In this document: positions 1-9,460 of the stretch, one piece after another
Position numbering within the stretch: position 1 is the stretch's first letter
How the letters are laid out: every line of letters begins with the position of its first letter
Assembly (NCBI GenBank): GCA_903944895.1
Contig: CAJATL010000041.1
Coordinates: 1-44,644, forward strand
DNA: 44,644 nt
Reading direction: 5' to 3'
From: an uncultured Bacteroidota bacterium
GTDB taxonomy: Bacteria > Bacteroidota > Bacteroidia > Bacteroidales > 4484-276
Notes under the pieces: model-generated
Database searches by the model: none
What the model saw: only the letters and a program-made list of their open reading frames with translations
What the model was told of the DNA's origin: nothing
Program-made: the position numbers and the translations under genes

Positions 1-1264
1 AATTCGTTGCAGCGGGCGTTGTTATTTCAATCCGGATGGCTCTTGTGTTTTTAAAAGTCAGATAATCTGCGAAGATAAATGCAGGATCATTGCCGGTTGA
101 GGTAAATTCAAATCCTTTTTTGTTGACTCTTTTGCCTGTAATCTGGTTTTCCTCGGAAATATTATTGAAAAATTCTATTAAATCCAGGGCAACAAATGTT
201 AAATCGAAAAACTTAGGGGTAATATTTTTGCTCATTTCGTTGGACAACGCATTGTTTTTTTCGATGAGCGATTGAATCTGATCTGCCTGGTGAAGCATTA
301 ATTCCATAAAAACTGGTATCGTGTTTTCAAGGGTAAGCCCGGTAAAATATTCCGGTTCATCACCCGAAATTTCCAGAGGATCCAGAAAAAGGTTTTCTCT
401 GGATTCGCCAAAGAATATTTTTGCTATTTCCCGGTTTGACTGGTCGAACCTGGCGATGATCGCTTTTCTTTCGTCAAGCGTCAGAAAACCATAATTTTCA
501 AAGGGATTTCTTTTTTTATACCTCTCTGAAAGCGAAGAATACATCATGTTTAAGAGTTTGTGATCATTTCTGTTATTGACCAGATAATTGCACAACCGGA
601 GCATCTCTACCACCTCCGGCTTCAATCCGGCGTTTACATTCAGATTGTTATCCGGCGGCTCAATAAAGCCGGTTTTACTGTTAATCCCTACTATTTTCAA
701 AAAGTCGGTTACCACATCATCGCCTATACAACTTTTTTCATACGTCCTTACAATGAACTGTTCGGGTGTAAAATATTCGAGCCATTTTCTTATATCCTTC
801 AGATGATCTTTATCTCTTGACGCAATGTATTCCTGGATCGTTTTGATATTTATGTTTTTATGCCCCCACTGTTTCCAGGAACTTTCGTAAAGCAAATCCT
901 GCCTGCGCAGATAAAGAATGATCTTCACTTCGCAATTCAGTTTTTTCTGAATCTGATCGATCAGTCCTATCCATTGCGGAATCTGGAATCCCTCCCAGCT
1001 AATTACCACCTCCGAAATATCGTTTTCGGCACAATAAACCTGGCAGGATGCAAATTTATTCATTGCAAGATCAAAATCGGAATTTGAAATAGCTTGTGTA
1101 AACAATTCCCCATGATTGTGATAAAACCCTTTAGCAATGTTATTATCCTTAAAGTTTGGATAGAGAATGTTATGCTCCTTCAATAGAATTTCGCGGTTGT
1201 AGTTAAAAAATGCCTGAATGGCGCTGGTACCCGTTTTTGGTTGCCCGATATGAAAATAAATCAT
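1..1264 (-). CDS. Sulfotransferase-like protein, C-terminus cut by the window edge
   Basis: This open frame runs from an ATG at 1264 to base 1 without a stop, giving about 421 residues of an incomplete protein. The N-terminus reads MIYFHIGQPKTGTSAIQAFF, the phosphosulfate-binding P-loop style (HIGxxKTGTSxIQ) of the sulfotransferase superfamily. A second typical segment, IILYLRRQDLLYESSWKQW near residues 114-131, matches the position of the 3'-phosphate-binding Arg strand. These enzymes use PAPS to sulfate hydroxyl or amino groups; here the acceptor is presumably a sugar. From about residue 385 the sequence changes to a beta-rich stretch with the motif STGNDPAFIF, similar in style to accessory beta-sandwich modules in glycan-locus proteins. 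The gene starts 41 bases after the stop of the 1704-residue protein upstream, so it probably belongs to the same transcript. The superfamily call is firm; substrate and full length are unknown. Confidence 0.85.
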   Translation of the reverse strand, partial: MIYFHIGQPKTGTSAIQAFFNYNREILLKEHNILYPNFKDNNIAKGFYHNHGELFTQAISNSDFDLAMNKFASCQVYCAENDISEVVISWEGFQIPQWIGLIDQIQKKLNCEVKIILYLRRQDLLYESSWKQWGHKNINIKTIQEYIASRDKDHLKDIRKWLEYFTPEQFIVRTYEKSCIGDDVVTDFLKIVGINSKTGFIEPPDNNLNVNAGLKPEVVEMLRLCNYLVNNRNDHKLLNMMYSSLSERYKKRNPFENYGFLTLDERKAIIARFDQSNREIAKIFFGESRENLFLDPLEISGDEPEYFTGLTLENTIPVFMELMLHQADQIQSLIEKNNALSNEMSKNITPKFFDLTFVALDLIEFFNNISEENQITGKRVNKKGFEFTSTGNDPAFIFADYLTFKNTRAIRIEITTPAATN

Positions 1265-1305
1265 TAGTTTTTCAGCCATTTCCTGGTTGGTATTTGTTGG
1301 TTTTT

Positions 1306-4300
1306 TTAGTGGTTCCGGATTTTTAAAATAAACTCCGAAAGTGTCAGGTCTTCTTTTTTTCCGCCATACAATTCCTGATCGAAAGATTTTTTTCCTTTCG
1401 GCATGGATAATGCAAGCTCAATTTTATCCAAAAGCAGGTCGTTTACCGGATCAAAGGGCACAATATTATCAGATATTTGCTTTAAAGTGGCAGCATCTCT
1501 GTTGTCGAAAATATTGGTAATTGTTGGAATACCTGAAGCGGCGGCCTGAAAGGCAATAACGCCGGGATGTGCCGAGTAAATCATTGCAACCACCACATCG
1601 CACGAAGTTATCAGGTTGATATAGTCGGTTTTTGGAAGCTTGCTCAAAACAAAAACAGGGTTGTGGTTAATTTCAAAAGAGAACCGCGTTTCGATTGAGC
1701 CAACCATATAAATTTCGTAACCGCTGTGGGTTTCACAGAACCGGTGTACCGTTTCCCATAGTATTTCCGGGATATTCCGGGTATGGAAATATTCAGGACG
1801 GAAATAAAAGAAAAGCTTTTTGGTCTTTTCGGGCTTTACCGTTAACACCTCGATTTCAGGACTTGTTACAAATACGTTGCTATTGTTCAACAATTGTTTT
1901 TTCTGAAGAAAATTCTTCAACAAACCCGTCGAAAGGATAATGTTTCCGGGAATTGTAATTGCCCTTTCGGCTTTAATAAAATCGGTGCCAAACGGATAAA
2001 AACCAGCTTCGTACTCCTGGCAATAATAAACCAGTCGTTCAGGGTTGTTGAACATTGCCAGGGCTTTGTTAACCTCATGGTTGCTGAAACCAACAATCAC
2101 ATCCGGCATGAATTGGATATTTTTTAATTGCTTTTGACTGATGACTTCAATTTTATCAGCGTATTGCGTTGCCAGGCCGGGTTCGATGGTGTCGCTTTCG
2201 ACAGATAAAATGATTTTCGAAAACTGTTCAAAAACCGGTACGAAATCACCAAAAAAAGCATTGTAACCGGCATAAAACAAATCACTTTGCAGGTGTCCGA
2301 AAAGGATGAGCAGAAAAGGCTCTTTGCTTGTTGACAGTGTTTTAAATAATGGTTCAATTTTTTGGTGAGGACCAATTTTTACCGGCGCAAACATTCCGGT
2401 TGGGTAATTGGGCTGCAGATCGAATTTTTTAGTGAGTTGCCGGTTGCTCCATTTCCTGTTTTCTTTGCTTCCACTTAAACAAAAGTGAACAAAGCCACTT
2501 TCGAAGGAGCCATTTGATAACATCATGGCTACGTCGGTGTTTGCCTGGATGTAAAATGTTTCATCGAAATCAATTTTACTTGTTTTCCCGGCATTGTGTA
2601 ATTTAAGTTCGCCGATAAAACCATCCAGACTCAAAAAAGTATAGTCCGAATTTTCATATATTTTGCGGTAATATTTTCGTTCGATCGGTTCATTTTTCAT
2701 CAGGAAATCATACTCATGCAGTTTTTGATGATCGGTTTCATTTGCTGAAAGGAAGTCACGGTGTGAAATGCTGTTCGACGAACCGTCATTAAAGTTTGTG
2801 AAAGCAGTGTCAGCTAAAAGCGGGAACTGAATCTGCCGGATTAATTGGGGAAGATCTTCTTTTCCTTCAACGCTGATGCTTCTGCCTGTATTGATTTTTC
2901 CGGAAGGATGAATGATTTTTATCCATTTATAGCCGGCTTTTTCGCACACAAAAAAGTAAAGCCGTTCGATAACATGAGCCAGGGTATTGTCGATCTGGCC
3001 TGATTCTTCCGGAAAATCAGCAAGTGTGAAATTTTGTTCGAGCAACGGTTTAATGGAAGCCGACCTTGCCCAGAACATCGAACCGGAAGGGAAATCAACA
3101 GGGCCGTTTTTTGATATAGGGATTGCCATTTTTTCGGCAATTTTTTCGGCAATCTCAAAATTATATCCCCAACCTATGGCATGCCGCACGTTCTGGAAAT
3201 GCTGTGGAGCAACAATCCCCAGTTTTGCGTCGCAGCCAAAAGCCACGAAGACACTCTTTACAATTTCTTCGGAGCCTAAAAGGTTGTCGTAAAGATATTT
3301 CCGCCAGTTATTTAAGACTTCCTCCTGCAAGGTTTTTTTAGTGTGGATATGAAGAAAATACTCGTACTTCTCATAAACCTCGGGCCAGGATAAAAGTTTT
3401 GGTGCGATGTCGCGGCCACGGTTCCCAAAGGTTTTTACATCGACTTTTCCAAATTTCCATCCTGAAAATGCTGCAGTGATGAAATTTCTCTTTTCTTCGG
3501 AATCGGTGGTAACAAAAAGATCGAAACCATACGGGATGTTGGTTAGATGATTTTTTATTTCATCAATAAGATCGACATAAAATATATGACAGATTACCGC
3601 AATGCCAGGCGCTGGTTTGATTAATTCCAATGGAAATTTAAAGGGAACTTCGAGCGAAAAGTCATTGACTGGAGGCGAAAAATGAGGTTTGCTGACAGGA
3701 ATTACCTGCATTTTGCAGTATTTCGGATGGAACGGCCAAAACGAAAAAGCACCTTGCTGTCGATCTCCGGGATAATAGTCAGGAGCAGGTTTTCTTCCTT
3801 CATAACTTCCATGAAGGATGTAATGAAGCAATGGATGGTAGCCATTTTGTTTAACATCAGGGTTTTCGTCAAGATAATAGATGCTGTCGAATACTTTTGA
3901 AGGATTGCGCCCTTCAAAGCCGCCGAACAAAAGATAGTGCTTCAGTGGTGACTTCCCTGAATGTTTAACATCCGGGTTATGCTCCAGGTAATACATTTCA
4001 TCAAACAGGCCGCTTTTCCTGATTATTCCGGAGTCTCTTAAAACCTTCCAGGTATGATGAATTTTTCGTGTAACGATGTTGGAAAACAATGCTTTGAAGA
4101 TATTTCCTGTCTTTTTGGGAATCTTGATCAGAAAACTGTTTCGTAAAACCCTGAGCTGGTTTTCTGATTTAAGTACCTGTTTTTGCAAGGCTTCAAGTGA
4201 GTTTAGTTTTTCATGAAGCTCATCGTCAAGGTTGATTTTTGTTAGTTGCAGGCTTTGGTTTTGCGCCATTAAGGTTTCAAGTTCAGTGATTTTGATAGTG

Positions 4301-6420
4301 AGATTACGCTCAAGTTCCTGAATTTTCTTGTCATTTAAGGCGATGGATTCCTGAAATTCAATTTTAATGTTCTGAAAAACCTGGGTCAGTTTTCGATTTT
4401 GTGGTTTTGGGGCATCTAAATTGTTATTATTCAAAGTTAAGCCAGTATCCGGCTCTATCATATTACCGGTAGTTTCTGCTTGTTTAATCAATTCCTCATC
4501 ATTTTTTAACATAATTCCTTCATTAAAGCCCAAAACATAAGCCAGTGCTTCGCTTCCTGTTTTTTGGTAATCCAGTTGCAAAAGTACTTCATCGACTTCA
4601 ATACCCTCTTTTTCTTCAAAATCAATAAATATCTGCGGGTCGCTGGTATCGAAAAGATACACCTGCCCATCAACATGCGTTGCGTTGGAGGTGAGCTTAA
4701 AGTTTGTTGTAACGGGTTTTCCCTGTTTTGTCAGCAGGATATTTTTTATCGTTAGAATTACAAAACCATTGAGTGGGTCGAAGCGGAGGCCAGTTATTTT
4801 TTCCTGATGTAAAATTCTAAAACTTAGCTTTGTTTCGGAGCAATTGATGATTTGGGTTAAAGAAGTTGCTTCGCTAAAGGCTTCTGTATTTGTTTGGATA
4901 AACAGTTGTGCGAAATAGTAAAATTCCTGCCGGTTATCAAGATGATAAATGCTGTCGATGAACAGCTTCAGTTGAGTATCGGAGAGCGCAGGCAACCATT
5001 TCCTGAACACCTGCTTTTTGAATTGATAGGATTTATCCATATCGGAGTGAACACCGGAAGTATTAAAATTCCGGTAAATGCCGCCGGGATGATTCACAAA
5101 TAAAAAATCGCCAAGTAGAGCTACCTGCAGCATGAAATCCCAATCTTCGAAAACCGGAAACTGATGGTCGAAGCAAACGCCTTTTTCGAGAATTTCACTT
5201 TTGAAAATGATGGCGTGTAGCGGAATAAAGTTCCCTATCAGCAAACTAGTTTTGTCAAACTCCTTGTCGTATTTAAACTCAAATTCATTCTTGTCGTTAA
5301 CCCTTTCGACTATATCGTAGGCAGCAGGAAAAGGCGAATTGTGAAGATGCGAAAAAAGCGTTTCGAGGTGCCCCGATAGCATGAGATCGTCTTCATCCAG
5401 AAAGCAAAAATATTCTCCTTTAACGGCTTCAAGTCCGGCATTTGCAGCCTGGGCACGACTTAGCGGCTGATTTTTTGAGATCAGCCGCAACGGAAATTTC
5501 CCGCATTGATCACCCAAATTTAACAAGTTTTCGCCCTTCGCGTCCACCACAATCACTTCAATATCCGGATAGGTTTGACTCGCAATGGAATCTAAAGCTT
5601 CAGCAAGTTCGGGGCGGTTCATGGTACGAACGATAACCGAGATCAACGGGCGACCTGTTTCAGGCATTTTTGGTTTTTGTGAAGCCGGCTTTTTCGATAG
5701 ATTTTGCTGCCAGAGATCGCTGCCATTTTTTAATGTTTTCGAGCTGATAACCTGGTAACCTTCGGCAAGTTTTACTTCCTTTTGGAGGTGGTAGGTCCGG
5801 TAAGCATGTAAAGCGTTGATGTGGTATTTGTAATCCTGCACGGCAAGCTGGCTCTCAAAACAGTTCATCGCTAAGTTTATCTGCTCCTGCAGGTCGGTGA
5901 TATCGAGCAGGAAATTGGCGTTTTGTACGCTGCCGATTTCGTAATAAGCCAGGGTTAATATTTCCGGATGACGTCGTGCGGCTTCGGTTGCAGCCATCGA
6001 AAGGGCGATATGGTCGGGATGCAGCTCGGTTTTGGAAGGCAGATAGATGATTTTGGGATCATTTTGACGAATGATCTGAAGCAAATGCAGGATAAGCTGT
6101 TCGTTGTTTTTAAGTTCATTGTCGGGATAATTAAGAAATTCCGGATCGCCATAACCCAGAATGGCTGCGGCCTTGCGGGATTCTGTTTTCCTGATTTTGG
6201 CATATTCTTCGCCTGACCGGGTTTGTTCTTCAGTAAGCGGAAATCCACCATTGGTAACAATCACAACTTTTACGGCATCGCCATGTTGTAAATGCCTGAT
6301 GATAGCTCCGCCACAGCCGAAAACCTCGTCGTCGGGGTGGGGGGCAAAGATGAGGGTACTTCCTGCCGGAAGCTTCGATGGTGAATTAGGTATAACTTGT
6401 TGTTCCGGTGATTGGGTCAT
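1306..6420 (-). CDS. Giant multi-domain protein: PIG-L deacetylase, GT2, coiled coil, NPDV tag, RgpF-like, GT4-like
   Basis: This 1704-residue protein joins several enzymes. Residues 20-220 are a PIG-L/LmbE-type deacetylase with zinc motifs HPDDE (28-32) and HPDH (134-137), expected to deacetylate an N-acetyl sugar. Residues 258-480 are a GT2 (GT-A) domain with SVIVRTMNRP and the acidic motif DEDD (342-345). Residues 540-620 form a beta-rich module (LRFDPLNGF, then SDPQIFIDF). Residues 675-763 are a predicted coiled coil. Residues 804-878 hold two NPDV repeats. Residues 930-1180 resemble the rhamnan-synthesis protein RgpF (FLHIHTKK, DFPSGSMFWARS). A degenerate NPDV copy lies near residues 1283-1329. 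Residues 1340-1704 resemble the C-terminal GT4 fold of WsaF-type rhamnosyltransferases (LVYYCQEYEAGFYPFG). No signal peptide or membrane helix is seen, so it is likely cytoplasmic or peripheral. RgpF and WsaF similarity suggests rhamnose-type linkages, but donors are not proven. Confidence 0.9.
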   Translation of the reverse strand: MTQSPEQQVIPNSPSKLPAGSTLIFAPHPDDEVFGCGGAIIRHLQHGDAVKVVIVTNGGFPLTEEQTRSGEEYAKIRKTESRKAAAILGYGDPEFLNYPDNELKNNEQLILHLLQIIRQNDPKIIYLPSKTELHPDHIALSMAATEAARRHPEILTLAYYEIGSVQNANFLLDITDLQEQINLAMNCFESQLAVQDYKYHINALHAYRTYHLQKEVKLAEGYQVISSKTLKNGSDLWQQNLSKKPASQKPKMPETGRPLISVIVRTMNRPELAEALDSIASQTYPDIEVIVVDAKGENLLNLGDQCGKFPLRLISKNQPLSRAQAANAGLEAVKGEYFCFLDEDDLMLSGHLETLFSHLHNSPFPAAYDIVERVNDKNEFEFKYDKEFDKTSLLIGNFIPLHAIIFKSEILEKGVCFDHQFPVFEDWDFMLQVALLGDFLFVNHPGGIYRNFNTSGVHSDMDKSYQFKKQVFRKWLPALSDTQLKLFIDSIYHLDNRQEFYYFAQLFIQTNTEAFSEATSLTQIINCSETKLSFRILHQEKITGLRFDPLNGFVILTIKNILLTKQGKPVTTNFKLTSNATHVDGQVYLFDTSDPQIFIDFEEKEGIEVDEVLLQLDYQKTGSEALAYVLGFNEGIMLKNDEELIKQAETTGNMIEPDTGLTLNNNNLDAPKPQNRKLTQVFQNIKIEFQESIALNDKKIQELERNLTIKITELETLMAQNQSLQLTKINLDDELHEKLNSLEALQKQVLKSENQLRVLRNSFLIKIPKKTGNIFKALFSNIVTRKIHHTWKVLRDSGIIRKSGLFDEMYYLEHNPDVKHSGKSPLKHYLLFGGFEGRNPSKVFDSIYYLDENPDVKQNGYHPLLHYILHGSYEGRKPAPDYYPGDRQQGAFSFWPFHPKYCKMQVIPVSKPHFSPPVNDFSLEVPFKFPLELIKPAPGIAVICHIFYVDLIDEIKNHLTNIPYGFDLFVTTDSEEKRNFITAAFSGWKFGKVDVKTFGNRGRDIAPKLLSWPEVYEKYEYFLHIHTKKTLQEEVLNNWRKYLYDNLLGSEEIVKSVFVAFGCDAKLGIVAPQHFQNVRHAIGWGYNFEIAEKIAEKMAIPISKNGPVDFPSGSMFWARSASIKPLLEQNFTLADFPEESGQIDNTLAHVIERLYFFVCEKAGYKWIKIIHPSGKINTGRSISVEGKEDLPQLIRQIQFPLLADTAFTNFNDGSSNSISHRDFLSANETDHQKLHEYDFLMKNEPIERKYYRKIYENSDYTFLSLDGFIGELKLHNAGKTSKIDFDETFYIQANTDVAMMLSNGSFESGFVHFCLSGSKENRKWSNRQLTKKFDLQPNYPTGMFAPVKIGPHQKIEPLFKTLSTSKEPFLLILFGHLQSDLFYAGYNAFFGDFVPVFEQFSKIILSVESDTIEPGLATQYADKIEVISQKQLKNIQFMPDVIVGFSNHEVNKALAMFNNPERLVYYCQEYEAGFYPFGTDFIKAERAITIPGNIILSTGLLKNFLQKKQLLNNSNVFVTSPEIEVLTVKPEKTKKLFFYFRPEYFHTRNIPEILWETVHRFCETHSGYEIYMVGSIETRFSFEINHNPVFVLSKLPKTDYINLITSCDVVVAMIYSAHPGVIAFQAAASGIPTITNIFDNRDAATLKQISDNIVPFDPVNDLLLDKIELALSMPKGKKSFDQELYGGKKEDLTLSEFILKIRNH
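2432..2575 (-). repeat. Single degenerate NPDV-type repeat inside the giant protein
   Basis: The segment reads FDETFYIQANTDVAMML and ends with GSKENRKWSNRQL, keeping the FDxxxYIxxNxDV start and GxxENR end of the module found intact at 3787-4011 in the same gene. It sits between the RgpF-like and GT4-like domains. It is too diverged to be called from the consensus alone; position and spacing support it. Confidence 0.5.
3787..4011 (-). repeat. NPDV tandem module, copy 1 (internal, residues about 804-878)
   Basis: There are two tandem units, GLFDEMYYLEHNPDV to EGRNPS and FDSIYYLDENPDV to EGRKP, each about 36-38 residues. They follow a coiled coil and precede the RgpF-like domain. This is the only copy of the five that is internal rather than C-terminal. 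Repeats of this kind also occur in some large bacterial surface and calcium-binding proteins, but I know of no established function. Confidence 0.9.
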
Positions 6421-6439
6421 TGCTTTATTTTCGATATTG

Positions 6440-7393
6440 CTACTGTATTGATGAACTGATGGTTTTTGGTGGATTCATTTTGTAAATCCTACTTATAACC
6501 GAATCTCTGATACCAAGATTAAAATATTTCCAGATCAATTTGTGATTAACCCCGGCCAACGATCTGTATGATATAAGCTGGCGTTTCGATACCTTCCAAA
6601 GCCGCCTGACAGCCTTCAATCCACCCCATTTTAAATAGCAGGAAAACATATTCCGGCCGATAAAATAGTACCGCCAGGGTTCATGATAATTTATTGTCTG
6701 ACCCACAGCATTGGTTTTGGTTTTGCCAAGTTCATGTAAAACCCGGACATTATTTATCCAAAAAAGTTTGTATCCTTTTGATGATAATCTCATGTGATAT
6801 TCGTGGTCAACAAAATCAATAAAAAAATCTTCACGAAAACCTTTCTCCTTTTTTATTGCAGCAAGATTGTACAAAGTGCCCGAAGTCATCGAAGTGTGAA
6901 CCGGAGTATGATTTTTGGCTGTGTTTTCGGGGGTGAAGATATCAACCATTTCGCGCCCGTTCCATTTCCAGGGCGGAAGTAAATGATCGGGGTGCGATTT
7001 TAAATAATGTGATGGAAATAGCGCAGCAGGCGATATACCAGATGATTTGATTATTTCGGCTTCGGTAAGAAGTTTTTCGAGGCAATCGGGCTGGCAAACA
7101 CTGTCCTGATCGAACAACCAAAGCCAGTTATAGTTGTTTTTCAGAGCTTCCTCTAAAGCTATGTTGTAAGCTGCGGCAACACCTTCGTTTTTATTCCGTT
7201 GGTTGATTTTAAGATTACTGATTTTTATCTGGTGGATAATTCTCATGGTATCGTCCTTTGAAGCATTATCAATGATCAGGAATGCATCGGGTGGGCGATG
7301 TTGCTTCTCAATGGCTGTGATTGTTTCCCGAATGGTTTCAGCGCCGTTGTAGGTAACAATTGCCGCAAGTACCTTTTGGTTTTCAGGTTGCAT
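6440..7393 (-). CDS. GT2 glycosyltransferase, rhamnosyltransferase-like
   Basis: This 317-residue protein is a single GT-A domain. It begins VLAAIVTYNGAETIRETI, followed by the nucleotide-sugar strand FLIIDNASKDDT, the NEGVAAAYNIAL segment, and LWLFDQDSVCQPDCL, which carries the metal-binding acidic motif (DQD). This arrangement and length match the rhamnosyltransferase subgroup of GT2 (RfbF/WbbL-like), which transfers sugars from dTDP-activated donors at the cytoplasmic face. No membrane helix is evident. It starts at an ATG and ends 19 bases before the giant deacetylase-GT gene, so the two are probably co-transcribed. Donor and linkage cannot be read from the sequence. Confidence 0.88.
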   Translation of the reverse strand: MQPENQKVLAAIVTYNGAETIRETITAIEKQHRPPDAFLIIDNASKDDTMRIIHQIKISNLKINQRNKNEGVAAAYNIALEEALKNNYNWLWLFDQDSVCQPDCLEKLLTEAEIIKSSGISPAALFPSHYLKSHPDHLLPPWKWNGREMVDIFTPENTAKNHTPVHTSMTSGTLYNLAAIKKEKGFREDFFIDFVDHEYHMRLSSKGYKLFWINNVRVLHELGKTKTNAVGQTINYHEPWRYYFIGRNMFSCYLKWGGLKAVRRLWKVSKRQLISYRSLAGVNHKLIWKYFNLGIRDSVISRIYKMNPPKTISSSIQ

Positions 7394-7404
7394 CGTGCAA
7401 AGTA

Positions 7405-8415
7405 TTAAAACAGGTCGCCATCGGCCATGGTGTAATATAGGTTTTCGACTGGAATTTTGCTGGCCCCTGAATCATCGAAGTGTATAAATCCGGGAATAAT
7501 TCCGAGAGGCTCTTGAAACTCACGGAAACCACATTGTAGCAGTTGACTACTGAGAAAATGATTCTTTGGTAACCAGATTCTCATTTTTTCAATACCTGCT
7601 TTACTGAGTTCCCTGGCGACTTTATAAATTAGCGTTCCGGCTGTTGTAAGATCTTTTTTTGCGAAAATATCCACAATCGTTGCCATTTCATGGTCCATGA
7701 ATAAAACCAGGTATGCGTCTGGTTTCCCTTTCCAGTTCTTTAAAGTGTAAATCCGGTATTTGTTGACCGGGTGTTGGGTGAACCGCCAGTTTAAAAAGCG
7801 GGAATCTCTGCAAACAGAAAGTGGATAATTTACTTTTGCTTCGTACCACAACGTATCAAAACTTTCGTCGAAGTTCGCTGGTATGCCGATGCTTCTTAGC
7901 GTAAACAAATACTGTTTTTTGATTTGAGACGGTGCAGTTTCGAGAAAAATTCCACCTTCGCCTATAACATCATAATCCAGAAAAATTTTGCCTAGCCTGA
8001 AATGTTTTTGGCCAGGGAATCCATAGATTAATTCGGAAGCATGAATTCCATGAAAAACCTCAAAGAAAAATTCGGCGGTTTGGATAAACAGACCTTTCCG
8101 TCCATTGGTTGCCTGCCTGAAATCGGGGTGCGACATATTATCAATCAATTGTGTCATCCTGATTTGCTGCCCGTTCCAGTTGGCGATGTAAGGAATGCCA
8201 GCGTACATCGCAATGGGCATTCCGCTTTCGGTAAGGCATAGCATGATTTGCCTGCCAAAAGGGTTATCATGGAATTTCCATCGCCAGATTTTCCTGTTCA
8301 ACGTTTGTTTAAAAGCAGCCTCCCAAAGTTCGATTACTTTTTCTTCATCTTCGTCCCTGTAAGGCCTGAGTAAAAAACGGCCATAAGCAGTTTCTAAGGT
8401 TTTTTCCACATCCAT
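7405..8415 (-). CDS. GNAT-family N-acyltransferase-like protein
   Basis: This 336-residue protein starts with FLLRPYRDEDEEKVIELWEAAF, the usual first strand and helix of a GNAT fold, and continues with MPIAMYAGIPYIANWNGQQ and IYGFPGQKHFRLG, similar to two-part GNAT proteins found in polysaccharide loci. The expected role is transfer of an acyl group from acyl-CoA or acyl-ACP to an amino-sugar. Its start lies 22 bases inside the end of the upstream GT2 gene, and it stops 11 bases before the next GT2, so it is tightly embedded in the operon. A DegT aminotransferase upstream (11471-12469) could supply the amino-sugar; this pairing is inferred from gene order. Confidence 0.75.
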   Translation of the reverse strand: MDVEKTLETAYGRFLLRPYRDEDEEKVIELWEAAFKQTLNRKIWRWKFHDNPFGRQIMLCLTESGMPIAMYAGIPYIANWNGQQIRMTQLIDNMSHPDFRQATNGRKGLFIQTAEFFFEVFHGIHASELIYGFPGQKHFRLGKIFLDYDVIGEGGIFLETAPSQIKKQYLFTLRSIGIPANFDESFDTLWYEAKVNYPLSVCRDSRFLNWRFTQHPVNKYRIYTLKNWKGKPDAYLVLFMDHEMATIVDIFAKKDLTTAGTLIYKVARELSKAGIEKMRIWLPKNHFLSSQLLQCGFREFQEPLGIIPGFIHFDDSGASKIPVENLYYTMADGDLF

Positions 8416-9455
8416 ATTTTCAAAGTTTGGTTTAATTTGTTTCGGATACGGCAGTAATAACCGCCTGGTTTTAGCCGGGCTATCAGTGCTTCCGGAATTT
8501 GAAAATGTTTTCCTGTCATGTCAGCCTGTGCAAAAGGGATGAAATACGGGTTAAGTCCGATTTCAAAAAAAAGTTTTTGCTCAGCCACATTATTTTCGAG
8601 TGAAAATATTGCAGATGATACTATTTCACTTAAATCAATAATTTCTGGTTTTGGATTTTGGACTTGCGGAGGCAACGGAAAATCAGGAGACCTGCCATAA
8701 TGTTTCAGCATAAATTTGCTGTGCGATTCAGCCATCAACCTCCCCTTCTCTGCCGAAGGCGACTGATCCCAATAATGCACTACTTCGGCTTTTGGGATAA
8801 CAACAATGGTTTGATTTTGCGCGAAGGCACGAAAACAGAGATCTGTTTCTTCATAATAAAGGAAAAAGCGTTCGTCGAAAATCTTTCCGTCAGCAAAAAA
8901 TTTGCGATCGTTTTTGATCAGCAAGCAGCCTCCGGAAAGAAAAGGCTCGGCGAATGGCTCATCAGCGTTCCAGAACCGCTCATGGCGACATATCCAGGCA
9001 TCACCAACTAATTTTGCATCGGGAGATCCGGCTTGTAAAAGTTGTATGTCGAAATGGGTTTTCCATGAATAGCCCAAAGCAGGCGGCAGCCTGAAAGTTT
9101 TTTCATTGTCCCAATAAAAGCGTGGCCCGGCTATCAAAGCGTTGGTTTGCTTTGCGACTTCCAATAAATGCCCCGCAAATCCAGGATCAGGCAGGGTATC
9201 AGGATTGATGATTAAATAATATTCGGCCGGATATTGTTCGGTAACACGGTTTACTGCCGCACCAAATCCAGGATTGTACGGCATTGTTTTGAGTTTTACT
9301 TTTGAAAAACTGCCGGTGATTTCATGAAGATCATTTAAACTCCCGTTATCGGCAATAACGATTTGATCGATACATTTTTCTTCTTCAAGGATATTGAGTA
9401 ATCCAGGTAAAAATTCCTCGGTAAAGAAATTAACCACGATGGCAGTAAGTTTCAT
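8394..9455 (-). CDS. GT2 glycosyltransferase, WbbL-like
   Basis: This 353-residue protein opens with LTAIVVNFFTEEFLPGLLN, then IVIADNGSLNDL, YNPGFGAAVNR and YYLIINPDTLPDPGF, the classic order of a WbbL-type GT2 rhamnosyltransferase (the NPDT segment carries the metal-binding Asp). Later segments FLSGGCLLIKND and FFLYYEETDLCFRA hold the conserved acidic residues near the acceptor site. A C-terminal stretch of roughly 100 residues beyond the catalytic core is not recognised. The ATG start is 5 bases after the preceding gene's stop. The family call is strong; the sugar transferred is not determined. Confidence 0.88.
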   Translation of the reverse strand: MKLTAIVVNFFTEEFLPGLLNILEEEKCIDQIVIADNGSLNDLHEITGSFSKVKLKTMPYNPGFGAAVNRVTEQYPAEYYLIINPDTLPDPGFAGHLLEVAKQTNALIAGPRFYWDNEKTFRLPPALGYSWKTHFDIQLLQAGSPDAKLVGDAWICRHERFWNADEPFAEPFLSGGCLLIKNDRKFFADGKIFDERFFLYYEETDLCFRAFAQNQTIVVIPKAEVVHYWDQSPSAEKGRLMAESHSKFMLKHYGRSPDFPLPPQVQNPKPEIIDLSEIVSSAIFSLENNVAEQKLFFEIGLNPYFIPFAQADMTGKHFQIPEALIARLKPGGYYCRIRNKLNQTLKIWMWKKP

Positions 9456-9460
9456 AAAAT

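Noticed and set aside
560-1087. Short plus-strand open frames near the left end
   Set aside because: They lie antisense to a minus-strand frame that has a clear sulfotransferase N-terminus and runs unbroken to the edge.
3787-4011. NPDV repeats as TPR repeats or as a CRISPR-like DNA array
   Set aside because: The units lack the TPR pattern, occur only in pairs, and are coding repeats in frame with the surrounding enzyme rather than regularly spaced DNA repeats.
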